Source of the DNA: Phoronis ovalis
Lineage: Eukaryota; Phoronida; Phoronidae
DNA: 14,000 nucleotides
Direction: 5' to 3'
Assembly: GCA_028565635.1 (NCBI GenBank)
Contig: JAOXYB010034874.1
Location: forward strand, 1-14,000
Shown here: in pieces, positions 1 to 11,000 of the stretch
Layout: every line of letters starts with the position of its first letter
How positions within the stretch are numbered: position 1 is the first letter of the stretch
Position numbers and translations under genes: made by a program
The notes under the pieces: model-generated
What the model was told of the DNA's origin: nothing
What the model saw: the letters and a program-made list of their open reading frames with translations, nothing else
The model's database searches: none

Positions 1-37
1 GTCTGTCTGTGTGTGTCTGTCTGTCTGTGTGTCTGTG
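1..37. repeat. GT/GTCT simple repeat
   Basis: The window opens inside a microsatellite of GTCT and GT units that ends at about position 37. Its true start lies outside the window. Confidence 0.9.
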
Positions 38-275
38 AAAGAACCCATTTTGTGAATGGGGATCCTTTTAGGGATTCTTGTCAAAATAGATTATTCAGGT
101 TCCAATTATGTGTATTATAGCCTGTTATATAAGAAAAGCATTGTAAAAGACATGGGTCAACCTTTGCTTTAAAGGGCGAGCTAAACCTTATATACACACC
201 ATACATTGTTATTTTATGATATATTGCTTGGCGGCACGCAGAACGCCGCAAACTCATGTGTCGTCCTTGGGGGAA

Positions 276-283
276 TATAAATA
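276..283 (+). promoter_or_regulatory. TATA box in a promoter-like setting
   Basis: TATAAATA is framed by G/C-rich bases (gggggaa before, gccccgg after). About 30 bases downstream is gtcgtcaattcg, a plausible initiator. The following stretch has no ATG and runs to GTAAGTAAA at 350, a good plus-strand donor, so a non-coding first exon of about 306-349 is possible. A T-rich acceptor (ttattatag, AG at 876-877) follows. No gene is confirmed. Confidence 0.3.
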
Positions 284-1140
284 GCCCCGGTGATTAGTTG
301 GTCGTCAATTCGAAAGGTTGTGTCGTCAATTAGGAGTCACGTTGAAATAGTAAGTAAATCTTGTTATTTCAGTGCACTGCAAAAAACTTTGCGTTGGTTT
401 CTATGTATTATATTTTTATATTGTAATCATTGTAATATGACTAGAGTCTAGTTATAAAGTGAAGTAAACAAGCCTAGTATATGTACGCGTATATAGTATA
501 TAGCCATTGTTTATCAACAATATGCGATGTAGAAAAAATACTATGCCATAGATGCATATTTTATCAGTTTTAGACAAGAGGCAAATTAAAGTTCCTACTC
601 CATATCATTATAAATGTGTGCTATGTCATAAAAATAAGTCATGAATTGAATAAGACATTTATTAGATGATTATAGTAGTCTGGCTTCATTCATATATAAC
701 TGCTATATTTATAATTAGGGGATAACAATGTGCGATCCATCTATTCTCGTACTAAAACAATCCCCAGCCGTACCGTGCTGTTATCATAGTGCTTGAATCA
801 ATGCCATAATATGTCTGTTTTATACATATGCGGAATAGATCTTCCCTCTAAAATAATTTTTTTAATTTTTATTATAGATACCATACAAACCATCCTTAAA
901 AAACGTGTAGACTACACTGTTTTTGACAAGGAAGAACAGAGACAAATTTACAGACAAGTTTGAGAGTCACAAGTTTGAGCCGTTCTGACCATCTAAATAT
1001 GAGATGGACACCCATTACACCGGGTTTGCAAACAAGACACACTCATATGGCCTAGAAACATACACAATGCGCACAAACATGCATGTTTGTACTAGAAAAG
1101 ATTTGAGCGAAATGTAAATAGAGAACTAAACGTAGTGAAA

Positions 1141-1204
1141 CTAATTTACTTGATGACCATCTTCTGGTTGAATAAGGTCGAATAATTCCTGAACATCATG
1201 ATCA
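1141..1204 (-). CDS. Weak candidate for the gene's last exon
   Basis: Read on the minus strand, this stretch gives DHDVQELFDLIQPEDGHQVN and then a TAG stop. It begins with one base (T) after an AG, which would complete the GT left by exon 1940-2011 as Val in phase 2. The acidic, Gln-rich content looks more like a cytoplasmic tail than an LRR. Against it, the acceptor context (aatacaacacaag) has no pyrimidine tract, no LRR cap or membrane segment precedes it, and it falls inside the possible element at 173-1655. Confidence 0.18.
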
Positions 1205-1939
1205 CTTGTGTTGTATTTGATTAAATTTTAGCAGTAACTAGTGAATATTTTTTGCTGTTCATTTCTGTTTCTGCTTAGCTATGCAGTTTGATAATAAAAT
1301 TATACTATCCAGTATATAACTTACTGAATGATTTGTTATTTTTTTCATGTATCAAGATGTATGCATTTTGAGGACCATTCATCGATTGAAGTTATTCTCA
1401 TTATTCAAAGAAAAAAAATAGTGAAACAACGTTATTCCGTACATGTAAGCAAAAACAATAAAGCAGTTCTGAATTAAGCAATTCTCTTTTCCAGTTGCCA
1501 CGTTATTTTATTTTTTTTATTCGGGGGAGGTCATGATACTTCTTCATTTAACAACTGTCCGGCACCCCTTTCCCTTGATGGGTTTTCCCAAAAAAGGGAG
1601 ACAATTCTTAATTATTTAACAGTTTTCCGGTGCAGACCTCCATACAGCTCGCCCTTTAACAAACATAATACTCACTAGGTCGACTGCTTTGCAACCACAT
1701 TTTTAGCGTTGATGGCTTAGTTCAAAGTAACATATACATATCATTTATGGTCATAGTTAACCAAACACGTGATCAGTTTTTCACGTGGTAGCGTGATTCA
1801 TTCCAAAACTACAGAGCAACTGGTTAGATTTCTATATATATATCTACCCCGAGTACCAGGAAATGGCTTATAACAGATACAGGTATAACCTTTCAGACAC
1901 ATGTACCTGTATATTAGAATCTTTACTTTGAATACGTAC

Positions 1940-2011
1940 ACAGAAGCATTCGGACTCAGTTCATCGAAAGCATCCGTTTCCACTATTTTTATAGGGTTCT
2001 GTATTAAATTC
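1940..2011 (-). CDS. LRR exon 10 (most 3' one visible)
   Basis: The 72-nt exon encodes NLIQNPIKIVETDAFDEL, then SPNAS, and ends GT before the donor GTACGT, so the next residue is Val in every case. The N-P-I-K-I-V and A-F-D-E-L pattern is canonical for the first two thirds, while the end lacks the usual Leu pair. The acceptor is ttttacttgtag. The open donor means the gene goes on to the left. No further LRR exon was found between here and position 1, and only a weak candidate terminal exon (1141-1204) was seen. Confidence 0.85.
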
Positions 2012-5000
2012 CTACAAGTAAAACAGGACAGTCATGTATTTAAATATGAAACTAGTCGAAAACAGAATAGCGGCCCTGGAATACAACAGAGTCATATTCA
2101 ATTTTCTACACAGAATTTCATGTAGACTTTATGTTTTGAAACGATCGAATTTATTATACTGAATAATTTTTTGATGATTTTCTACCTTAATTTTATCAGA
2201 CTACAACAGAAAGATTATCGTTTCCATTATCTAGTTTCTTTTAAACAATAATGTATATTTACTGTTTTAATTACGACAAAGCAACTTACAGTTGTTCGAT
2301 TGTGCGTCCCTTAGTCATGAATGTCTCTGTTGTTATTCTTTCAAGTTGGTTGGAAAATGCAAATCTATTATATAAGAATTAATCTATTATAATTGTGCAC
2401 CTTTTTAAACATTTTTGAACACTCGTGCTGATAAAGAATGGCTTGCTGTCTCAATGCCGTTATATGGAATGAATAAGTAAAAATTATCAAAAATAGGCAC
2501 GTGAATCTTTACTTATTTTGGTATAATTAGGTCTACATGTATTTGTGTCTTTTTGTCTCCTTTCAAATTTAAAATTCGAAAATTTGTTATCTATTAAAAT
2601 GTTACAACTTACATTTTATTCAACCTGTAGCAAGCTTCAAAGGCATTGTCCTCGATCGTCATAATATTGTTGTTAAAAATATAACTGAAACAGAAATATG
2701 AAACTATGTATTTTCTGTGTTCAAATATGAAGTTCATTGTTGTGCGTTTTTATATTCTAAGCAGAAACATTTATGAAATAAAACAAATTTAATCAGCTCA
2801 AACAAAATTTACTAAATAAATAGTTTATACATGTACAATACGTGTCTCAAACTGTGCCAAACCACACAAAATGCTTCTAAATGTGAATAATTTCCCTTAA
2901 GGTCTACTCCGATGCCGTACCACCGATACTGTTACACATCGTTCGCATCGTCACTCAGCAACATGCATATCTCCCATCCTTGTTATTCTGACTGTACTTG
3001 TGGCTTTTTTACAAAACAAAATTAACAGTGATTTAGGAAGTAATACGTTTTTATATGAGGAACATCAAGTTAGCTGACAACAGATAACAGATAGCAGATG
3101 AAAACGTCAAGTTAGCAGATAGCAGATACCAGATACCAGATGAAAACGTCAAGTTAGCAGATAGCAGATAGCAGAGAGCAGATTGCAGATATATCTGCTA
3201 GAAATCATCTGCAGATGAAATCATCTGCTAGAAATCATATGCAGATGAAATCATCTTAATTAGCTAATTAATTATTTTTTGTTAATTTATTTTTAATTAT
3301 TTTTTTAATAATTTGTTTTTTTTTGATTAATTTTTTTCAATTTTTTGTAAATTTTTTTCTATTTTTTTAGTTAATTTTTTTTTTCAATATTTTTTAATTG
3401 ATTTTTTTTTTGAAAATGTCTTTAATAAATTTAATATTCCTTTTTTTTGAATAAATTTTTTTAAATTTCTTTTTAATTAATTTTTTTTTGAATAAATGTT
3501 TTTAATTAATTTTTTTCAATGATTTTAATTATTTTTTTTCAATTGAATTTTTAATAAAATTTTTTCAATATTTTTAATTAATTTTTTTTTTTAGAAATCA
3601 TTTGCTGGCAGATGTCTGCTACAAAACATCTTCAGATGAAATCATCTGCTAGAAATCATCTGCATCTGTAGATGATTTCTAGCAGATGATTTCATCTGCA
3701 GATGTTTTGCAGCAGACATCTGTCAGCAGATGATTTCTAGCGATATTTAAAAAAAAATTAATTAAACAAACTGAAAAAAATTTACTAAACAAAAAAAAAT
3801 ATTAAATTTATTAAAAAAATAATTAACTAAAAAAATTGAAAAAAATTAACAAAAAAAAAATTTAAGAAAAAATGAATCAAAAAAAAAAAATATCACAAAA
3901 AATAATTAAACATAAATTTAAAAAAATAATTAATTAAGATGATTTCATCTGCAGATGATTTCTAGCAGATATCTGCTATCTGCTATCTGCTAACTTGACG
4001 TTTTCATCTGCTATCTGCTATCTGCTATCTGCTATCTGCTATCTGCTATCTGCTATCTGCTATCTGCTATCTGCTAACTTGACGTTTTCATCTGCTATCA
4101 GCTATCTGCTAACTTGACGTTTTCATCTGCTATCTGCTAACTGCTACCTGCTATCTGCTAACTTGACGTTCCTTTTTATATGCACATTGTCTCAGAGTAT
4201 TTTTATGTCATCTTTTCAAGCTATGCGTGTCCTGATGTGGGCATATTGTGGGCTTTATAGTGTAAAGTCCATTTAAAGTCCCCCTTCATTTTACACAGCA
4301 TTACAGGAAAGATAAGTATTTTTAAATTGTCTCTGTTACTCCTACTATTGTGACTGCCTAGCAAAAGTAGCGTTAATATCGTACAGAGGAACCTTAAGCT
4401 AGCAACACGTGAGCAGTGGAACTGTCGTTTTTGGGCTGCCATTTTTTTCTAGCTTCGATGATAAAACAACTATAGATCACATCCTTTAATCATCAAATAA
4501 AAAACATTTTATGTAGTAAATTTAACGGATATCGTGTTCTTTCTAGAAACTGTATTACTTGTTTTATATATATCAATTATCTAGAAAAAATAGCCTAGTT
4601 TCTCCAAAAACGATTTTTAACAATGTCTAATGAGAAGGAAATGAGTGTCCTGGGAATGAAAGCCCGGAGGACAATATATATATATATCTACTGGACATTT
4701 GCTTTTCTGTTTAAAAGTCCCGCAAATACAATGTTGTAAACACAGTTGTAAACCAAAAAAATATATGGAGAAATAAAAGCATAAAAATACAAATATTTAA
4801 ATTATAACAAACTGTTGTTAATAATAGAAATAAATTAGAAAAAAGAGGGGTGACAAGTTGACTTAATCCTAAACACCGAATGCGGACACTTATTCCCTGA
4901 CGCGGCAGTCATTTCCAAGGAGAGTGTCTGTTGGGCTCTTATTTCCTTTACATCGGTGTTGTTCATGTTGGCTTATATCATATTGCCAACTGATAACTTG

Positions 5001-8000
5001 CTAACTCTCACTTATTACTGTACAAAAGTAATTACTTACAGCTCCGATAAACGGCAATTTTCTGATTCGAGTAGTTCTTTTGGTATAACACGAAGTTCAT
5101 TTGAAAACAAGTACATCGTCGACGGTGATGGGTGTCCGTGAAAAAAATGAGGAGATATTTCCAAAAGCCTATTTCCAGAAATGTCTCTATAAGTGAAAAA
5201 GAAAAAAATGTTTGGCAAGTAGTATTAGAAGTCTCGGTTTTATTAATTTGTATATTGTGGAGTACATTGCACAGGAAAATACACGAAGACGCTTCATAAG
5301 TTAATAGCGGCCTTACACAAATGTTAATTTTTTCACCAACTAATACACATATTACACATATTTGGAAATTAAACTCAAGTCATGTGGTATAAAATCATAT
5401 GCATTACACTATTATCTACAATGCACGAAATCAAATGTCCACCATGTACTGTGAAAAAAACATAGTTTGCATATATAATGAATCACTATAACATCTAATG
5501 GTGTTCAAGCCGCAGTAACATGAGTTTCCATATCATGTAAGTGCTTCTTTTTTTACCATGTGCGAAGCGATGAGCTATTGATGTAGAGGTACCTACGTAC
5601 TCCCTCATTATAAATATCGCAAAATAATTTTTTTACTGAAAAAGCATTACAAAATTACATTTATTGCTTTATATATTAAGTTCCTGTTCCTACATTTGTG
5701 TGTTTTCTTTTCCAATTAGAACAATCGGTTCTAACTGAACTAAACTTTGACTGCAGATTAGGCACCCTGGTTATTTGTGTCCTGATTAACATAAATTTGA
5801 CCAGAATCCATTTTACTTTTTTAAGTCACTTACAGAGTGTCCCATACTGTTGTATCCAATAGCAATTCTTCCGGAAACCTTTTAAGGCGGTTGCCTCCTA
5901 AATTCCTGTCAATGCAACAAAAAGTTGATTGTGTTAAACATGTTTTTATCCTTTAGAATTAATCAGTTATCAATTGATGATAATCAATTAATTTTAAACT
6001 TGTGCGAAACAAAGATAACCATACTACGGTGACGATACAACGATAAAATTGACGAAGATATCAAAGATGGGATAGCAACACATGTGGGATAAGTTATTCG
6101 AGTTATTAGGGTCTATTGGGGCAAATGTACAAATTTTAGTGAATTCATTTCGTGTAACCATAAACTCCGATGTGTGTAGCTCGGTTAATAGTACACAGTT
6201 AATCATACCAATGACAGACTGATAGCACTCATTTCACACTCTAAAATTGCATAAAAACCGTTATTATTTGTGCATGTAATTTGTAGCATTTAATTAGAGT
6301 TTTAAAATACTAATGCGGTCTGAAAGTTGTCAATGTAATCACAATAGCACTTACAATATGTTAATATTTTTGATCCCTTGAAATGCTGCTGGTGATATTG
6401 TGCTTAAATTATTACCTCTGAAGTCCCTACAACAAAGGACATTAGTCGATGATTTTCAAATAGAAAGTAGTATTTTAGAAGCAACGTTTATCTATTGATC
6501 ATTATATATTGACAGGTACAAAAATGATCTTAAACAAGAACATTTTGCAATAGATATTTTTTACCAAAAAGCGTACGAATTATATAATTAAATGATCACT
6601 CGTGCAACACCCTTTGGTCAAGCGATTATTCTTAGATATAATTGGAATAGGACAAACTAGCACACTGAAATCTATGCCACAGTTGTTTGAACCTCATATC
6701 TCATTGCATATAGCGGAGAAAAAAGATTAACGTTGTAAAGTTATGAAGTACATGTAATGGTCCATTTTAAAAAAGGTGAAATGATATGCTACCTAGTATT
6801 TTTTGGGATATCGACCACGCAAAAATAATGCTGTTTTAAATTTTGAAAATTATCCCAAAGCGAGACCCACTGTTACCCTAACTTCTTTTATTCCAAATGA
6901 ATGAAGTATAGGTGACGCACTGTTGTGCATATTTTGGGCGACGATTTATCATAGGATTTCGTGAAACATTTATTTTTTTTTACAATACTGTATGTCATTA
7001 GACATTCTGCAATAAGTTACGTGGTTCACAAAACTAGGGCATAGTTTACCTATCAATATAAAAAGCGTCCAATAACATTAACACTTACAGCAATTCTATA
7101 GTTAGTAACTCTTGAAATGTCAAAGGTGGTATTGTCTTTAATAAGTTCCCAGAAAAGATACTGCAAGAAAAGACATTATAAAACTACAATGTGTACTCAC
7201 GCAACTGCAAAGGAGTTTCACCGGGTGTCAGTTTTTCGTATTGGGTCTTAAATTCTACATACCATGACCGCAACATAATATAAAAACATGCGCGAAGTAG
7301 GGGCTGGGCATACATGTGAAAAATACGTGTCTGGAATATACTACTTGGGATAATCACATTACCTTTATTCTGCTGCTTTCCGCCAACACTAGGTAATCGC
7401 AATTGCTGCTTAGGCAAATGTTAATGGAGCGACTATGTAGCACCCTGACGGGATGCGTAGTGGTATATAGTCAAGGATGCAACCAGAAAATGGTCATTAG
7501 TTCAGTTTGCGCGGTGCTGTATGAACTATCCAAAAATATTTGCCTGTACTGAACCGCACAAAGGATTATGTGAATTGGAAGCCATATATATAACAATAAT
7601 TATATATTGGTTAAAATCCAAAGAGTAAAATCATTATTACCAAGTAGATTTAGGAAAATGATCACTAGGAGCTAATCATACATATATATGGTAAAAACTT
7701 CTAGGAGCAAGAAAATTCTAGCTAGATGCTACAAATCCATTTCTAGGGCATAATCTATTTCTAGCACCAATCAGAATCTAGCAATTAAATCTTCTAGATG
7801 CTCGAAACTTCTAGAAGCGAAAACTGCACGTCGATATAGGTGCTTCGAACAAAAAAGCGGGTAGATGTCTATATGTCAAACGTTAATCTATACGTTAAAC
7901 ATATTTCCTGCTGATGATCTGTGCATGCATAACATTGTATGCTACGTCACGATACGCCAAACTGACCTTTGACATAGATCGATTCAGGCTGCTGGAAGCT

Positions 8001-11000
8001 TCTTTTTTATAGTACAGTTTTTTTTAGATCAAAGAACACGTTTGTATCTCTTAGAAGGTCCATAAAATACAAGTTGCTAAAAACGGATGTCATGTTTGTA
8101 CAACCGGTTGTATGTAGCATCTAACGATTTGTTGTACTTATATATATGTTTACAGGCTTGTTTTCAAGGTATTAATGGAAGTATAAGTATTTTTGCATCA
8201 ATTATTTTTGATAATCTGATTGGTACTTAAAAGTGTCATTTTTTAAAATGAGAATGTTCAGGATTTTTCTAAGGACAAGGTTGTTATACCTTTCAAGAAA
8301 TTAATTATTTGATTGGTGATTTGGTAACAAGATCTACGCTCCGGGATATTTTGAAATAGTGTAATATTTTAGTAAATAATTGTATTCCAAACGAATATAA
8401 AATAAAATTGCGTTATTTCAATAATAATGGTATATTATGATTATTGCACCATGCAATTCATAGTATTGACTCATTATTCATTCAAAGTAAAACCTATACT
8501 AACTAGAGCTTTCAATGTGCAAAGATAAAAATTATTAATAAAGCAACTACTAACTGCAGCCACTGTTGTGCGATCATGTTTGTTATTCGCCTCGATTTTG
8601 CAAGTTACGTGTACCGTTTAATACAATATACTTTGCTTTCTTTTATTACTGAATATTTACAAGAAGGCAACTTTGGGCACATTTCCCGAATACATAAGTT
8701 AAAATTTTCAAATAATATATTTACTCATGTAGCCAAAGATTATTCGTGTCAGTCATACATTTATCACTGAACATTACGAAACATTATTATTTGAATACGG
8801 AACATTTTCGTCCGTTAGTGTACCGCACCTTCTTAACTAACATATGTGCTTAACTGCTTCTAATTTCATTTATTATCTCAAAAGGAGAACGGTACTCCCT
8901 TCATTTATATACAAAGCGCCCATAAATTCATGGCGCCAATCAAATTGCAGCTTACAAACAAATAGATGTAATAATGGACTAAGCGGGAAGCTAATAAAAC
9001 AGGTCAATCAAGAAGTCAAATGGACAGAAAAGCTGATCCCGATTGGTCAAAAGTTTAATGAAGCATTTATTTCACTCTTATTATGGAAGGTATATAACAA
9101 AATATAACTAAGATTTTAATTGATGAACCCAGACGTTAGTTGAGAATGTACGGAACAGTAACAGATGGATTCATTCAGATCGAGACTGGTAGAAAATGTA
9201 CTTACATTGATTCAAGCTCCTTACTACAATTTCTAAGCAAGCCTGCTGGTAGCTCGGTGATAGCGTTGGAGCTGAAATGACTGCATAATAAATAACAATA
9301 AGTATGATGTATCATAATTAAAACTGCTGAATTTGCAAATTCATTATGTTATTGCATAGAACTGCCGCATAAAAATAACAATTTCTATATGAAACGTGTA
9401 TGGTATATAGGATGTATCTCTCTATTCATAACTCATAAAACATACAATAGTTACAACCCATGTCATTAGAATAAGCTAAATATAGCTTCCCTTTAGTAAA
9501 CAATGAAGCCGTTACCACGTGATACTTTACTATACTAAAGGTGTAGCGCCCCTTATAAGTTATAAATAACCTTTCTTCCGTCTAACTGGGGACATGTCGA
9601 TTATGGAAGAATCAGGAAGTAGAAAGATGTCACATGATTTAAAGAAGGTGTTGCAAAAAGATAAAACCGACAGATCGTCGGGGACGTGGGCCCCATGAAA
9701 AAAGAAGATATCTTGACTAAAGAAAGCAGTGATCCTGACCAACGCTTGTTCCTGACCAGTATAGTAAGCCGGTGATGGTTCGGTGTGTTCTATACTGGCC
9801 ATATTAAGTACATGGAGATCCTGTGTGGTGAGACCATCTGATAATAGTGTTGCATAGTAGCACTATAGTGGTATTAGTTAAGGGTGCGGATGTACAGTAT
9901 CATTATTGTACGGTGTTGGCTTATGGTACATAGCAGAACAGTATGATAAGCCTATAGCGACCCGCTATGCTATACTGGGATCCTTTATGGTGAAGCCATC
10001 TGTTATATCTATAATGTAGACAATCACCAGATGATATATGGTGTATTGTAAATGGTTATATGGATATGGCGAATGGTAAAGCCGTATGGTGCTGACCCTT
10101 ACGAAATGCCCAGTGATTTGGTAGCCTATGGTTAGTTGTATCGCTTAGTGGTTTTGTAGTCTATGGTTTAGTCGTAACGTCTAGCAGTTTGGTAACCTAT
10201 TGTTTGCTTATGACACCTAGTGGTTTGGTATTATGTGGTTCCGCCTAGTGGTTAGGCAGTACATGGTCCTATGTCTACAATATGTGGTGCAGCTACCTCT
10301 TGTGTTCAACAATAGACACCGGCTGATACAATACGTATCATAGTGCATATATTGGACTTGATCTCAATGTCCACATATAGTGATTCGAACTATATACACC
10401 ATTGCCATAGAAGATAATAAGCAGCGAAAGACATTATAGTAGATACAGACAGAGACTAATATAAGAGAAGAGGCAATTAGTGAATTACTTATACTGTTGA
10501 GCTGGTTATACTTACAGTTTGGAAATCTATCTACATAAAATAGAGTCAAATCAAAAGCTTATAATTTTGTTGACGTGTAGGACCTTCTGAGTCTTGCAGT
10601 TTATAACAATACCTTTTTGTTTTGGAAATATATAGATATGAGTCATCCACAAGGGGTCAAAAGGTTATGAAACATATTACACGAATCTTTTACGAATGTA
10701 TGCATTCATACGTACGTAAAGTGAGAACCAGATTCAGTAGAAAATCAGAACCAGAATCAGATTCGAAAAATTAAAATTAAAAATTAAATTCCTCTCAGTG
10801 GCAGTATTTTCACGATTTTGTTTGTTTCCCCTACTTTTTATGACGGCTATTTGTAAAGTAAGAACTTTAAATGGAGCATTGGAAAAGTTTGAATTCAGTT
10901 GATATTACATCACTTTTTACCCCTTATCGTTAAAATAACATATGACTTCAGTGTGACACAGGAGAATGGGATGTACATGCATTATTTCCAGGTTTATTCT

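Larger units (their letters stand above)
173..1655. mobile_element. Possible TTAA-flanked element
   Basis: AGGGCGAGCT at 173-182 is repeated in inverse as AGCTCGCCCT at 1646-1655, and each copy is bordered by TTAA on the outside (169-172 and 1656-1659). TTAA duplications are the mark of piggyBac-type insertion. The inverted ends are only 10 bp, the element start does not resemble the usual CCC of known piggyBac ends, and no transposase is visible. It could also be read as a TA insertion with 11-bp ends, or as coincidence. Confidence 0.35.
3058..4173. mobile_element. Fold-back (Mutator-like) non-autonomous element
   Basis: The ends match as inverted repeats: the left starts AGGAACATCAAGTTAGC, and the reverse of the right end differs at one base (AGGAACGTCAAGTTAGC). 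Immediately outside, TTTTATATG is repeated directly at 3049-3057 and 4174-4182, a perfect 9-bp target duplication (10 bp if the border is moved one base). Inside are a left arm of GCAGAT-type repeats (3058-3250), a T-rich block (about 3251-3592), a central palindrome, an A-rich block (about 3742-3936) and a right arm of the complementary repeats. There is no coding frame. Target duplications of 9-10 bp with long inverted ends are typical of Mutator-like elements, and I infer that class. It lies in the intron between exons 5040-5186 and 2613-2684. Confidence 0.75.

Noticed and set aside
1318-1400. GTAAGT on the minus strand near 1312-1317
   Set aside because: The bases before it contain stops in phase 2 and no LRR spacing, so this is a chance donor.
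1767-1788. Two CACGTG E-boxes, with others near 9516 and 13447
   Set aside because: Six-base palindromes recur by chance in 14 kb, and the surrounding sequences do not align well enough to be copies of one repeat.
4221-4442. Minus-strand frame starting at 4442 with a signal-peptide-like hydrophobic run
   Set aside because: It lies inside the LRR gene between exons whose split codon already joins cleanly, has no consensus donor, and stands next to a transposon. A second gene start cannot be excluded but is not supported.
7184-7417. Minus-strand frame of 77 codons with a good donor (C|GTGAGT) near 7195
   Set aside because: It ends in phase 1, does not fit the LRR register and resembles no domain I recognise. 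A 54-nt exon from an internal AG is possible, but nothing supports it.
7963-7975. TGACCTTTGACAT, close to a DR1 nuclear-receptor site
   Set aside because: One mismatch in a short motif in the middle of an intron with no other promoter sign. Expected often enough by chance.
8844-9107. Plus-strand frame of 87 codons
   Set aside because: The composition looks random, no domain is visible, and its end coincides with a TATA-like stretch. Frames of this length are expected by chance in 14 kb.
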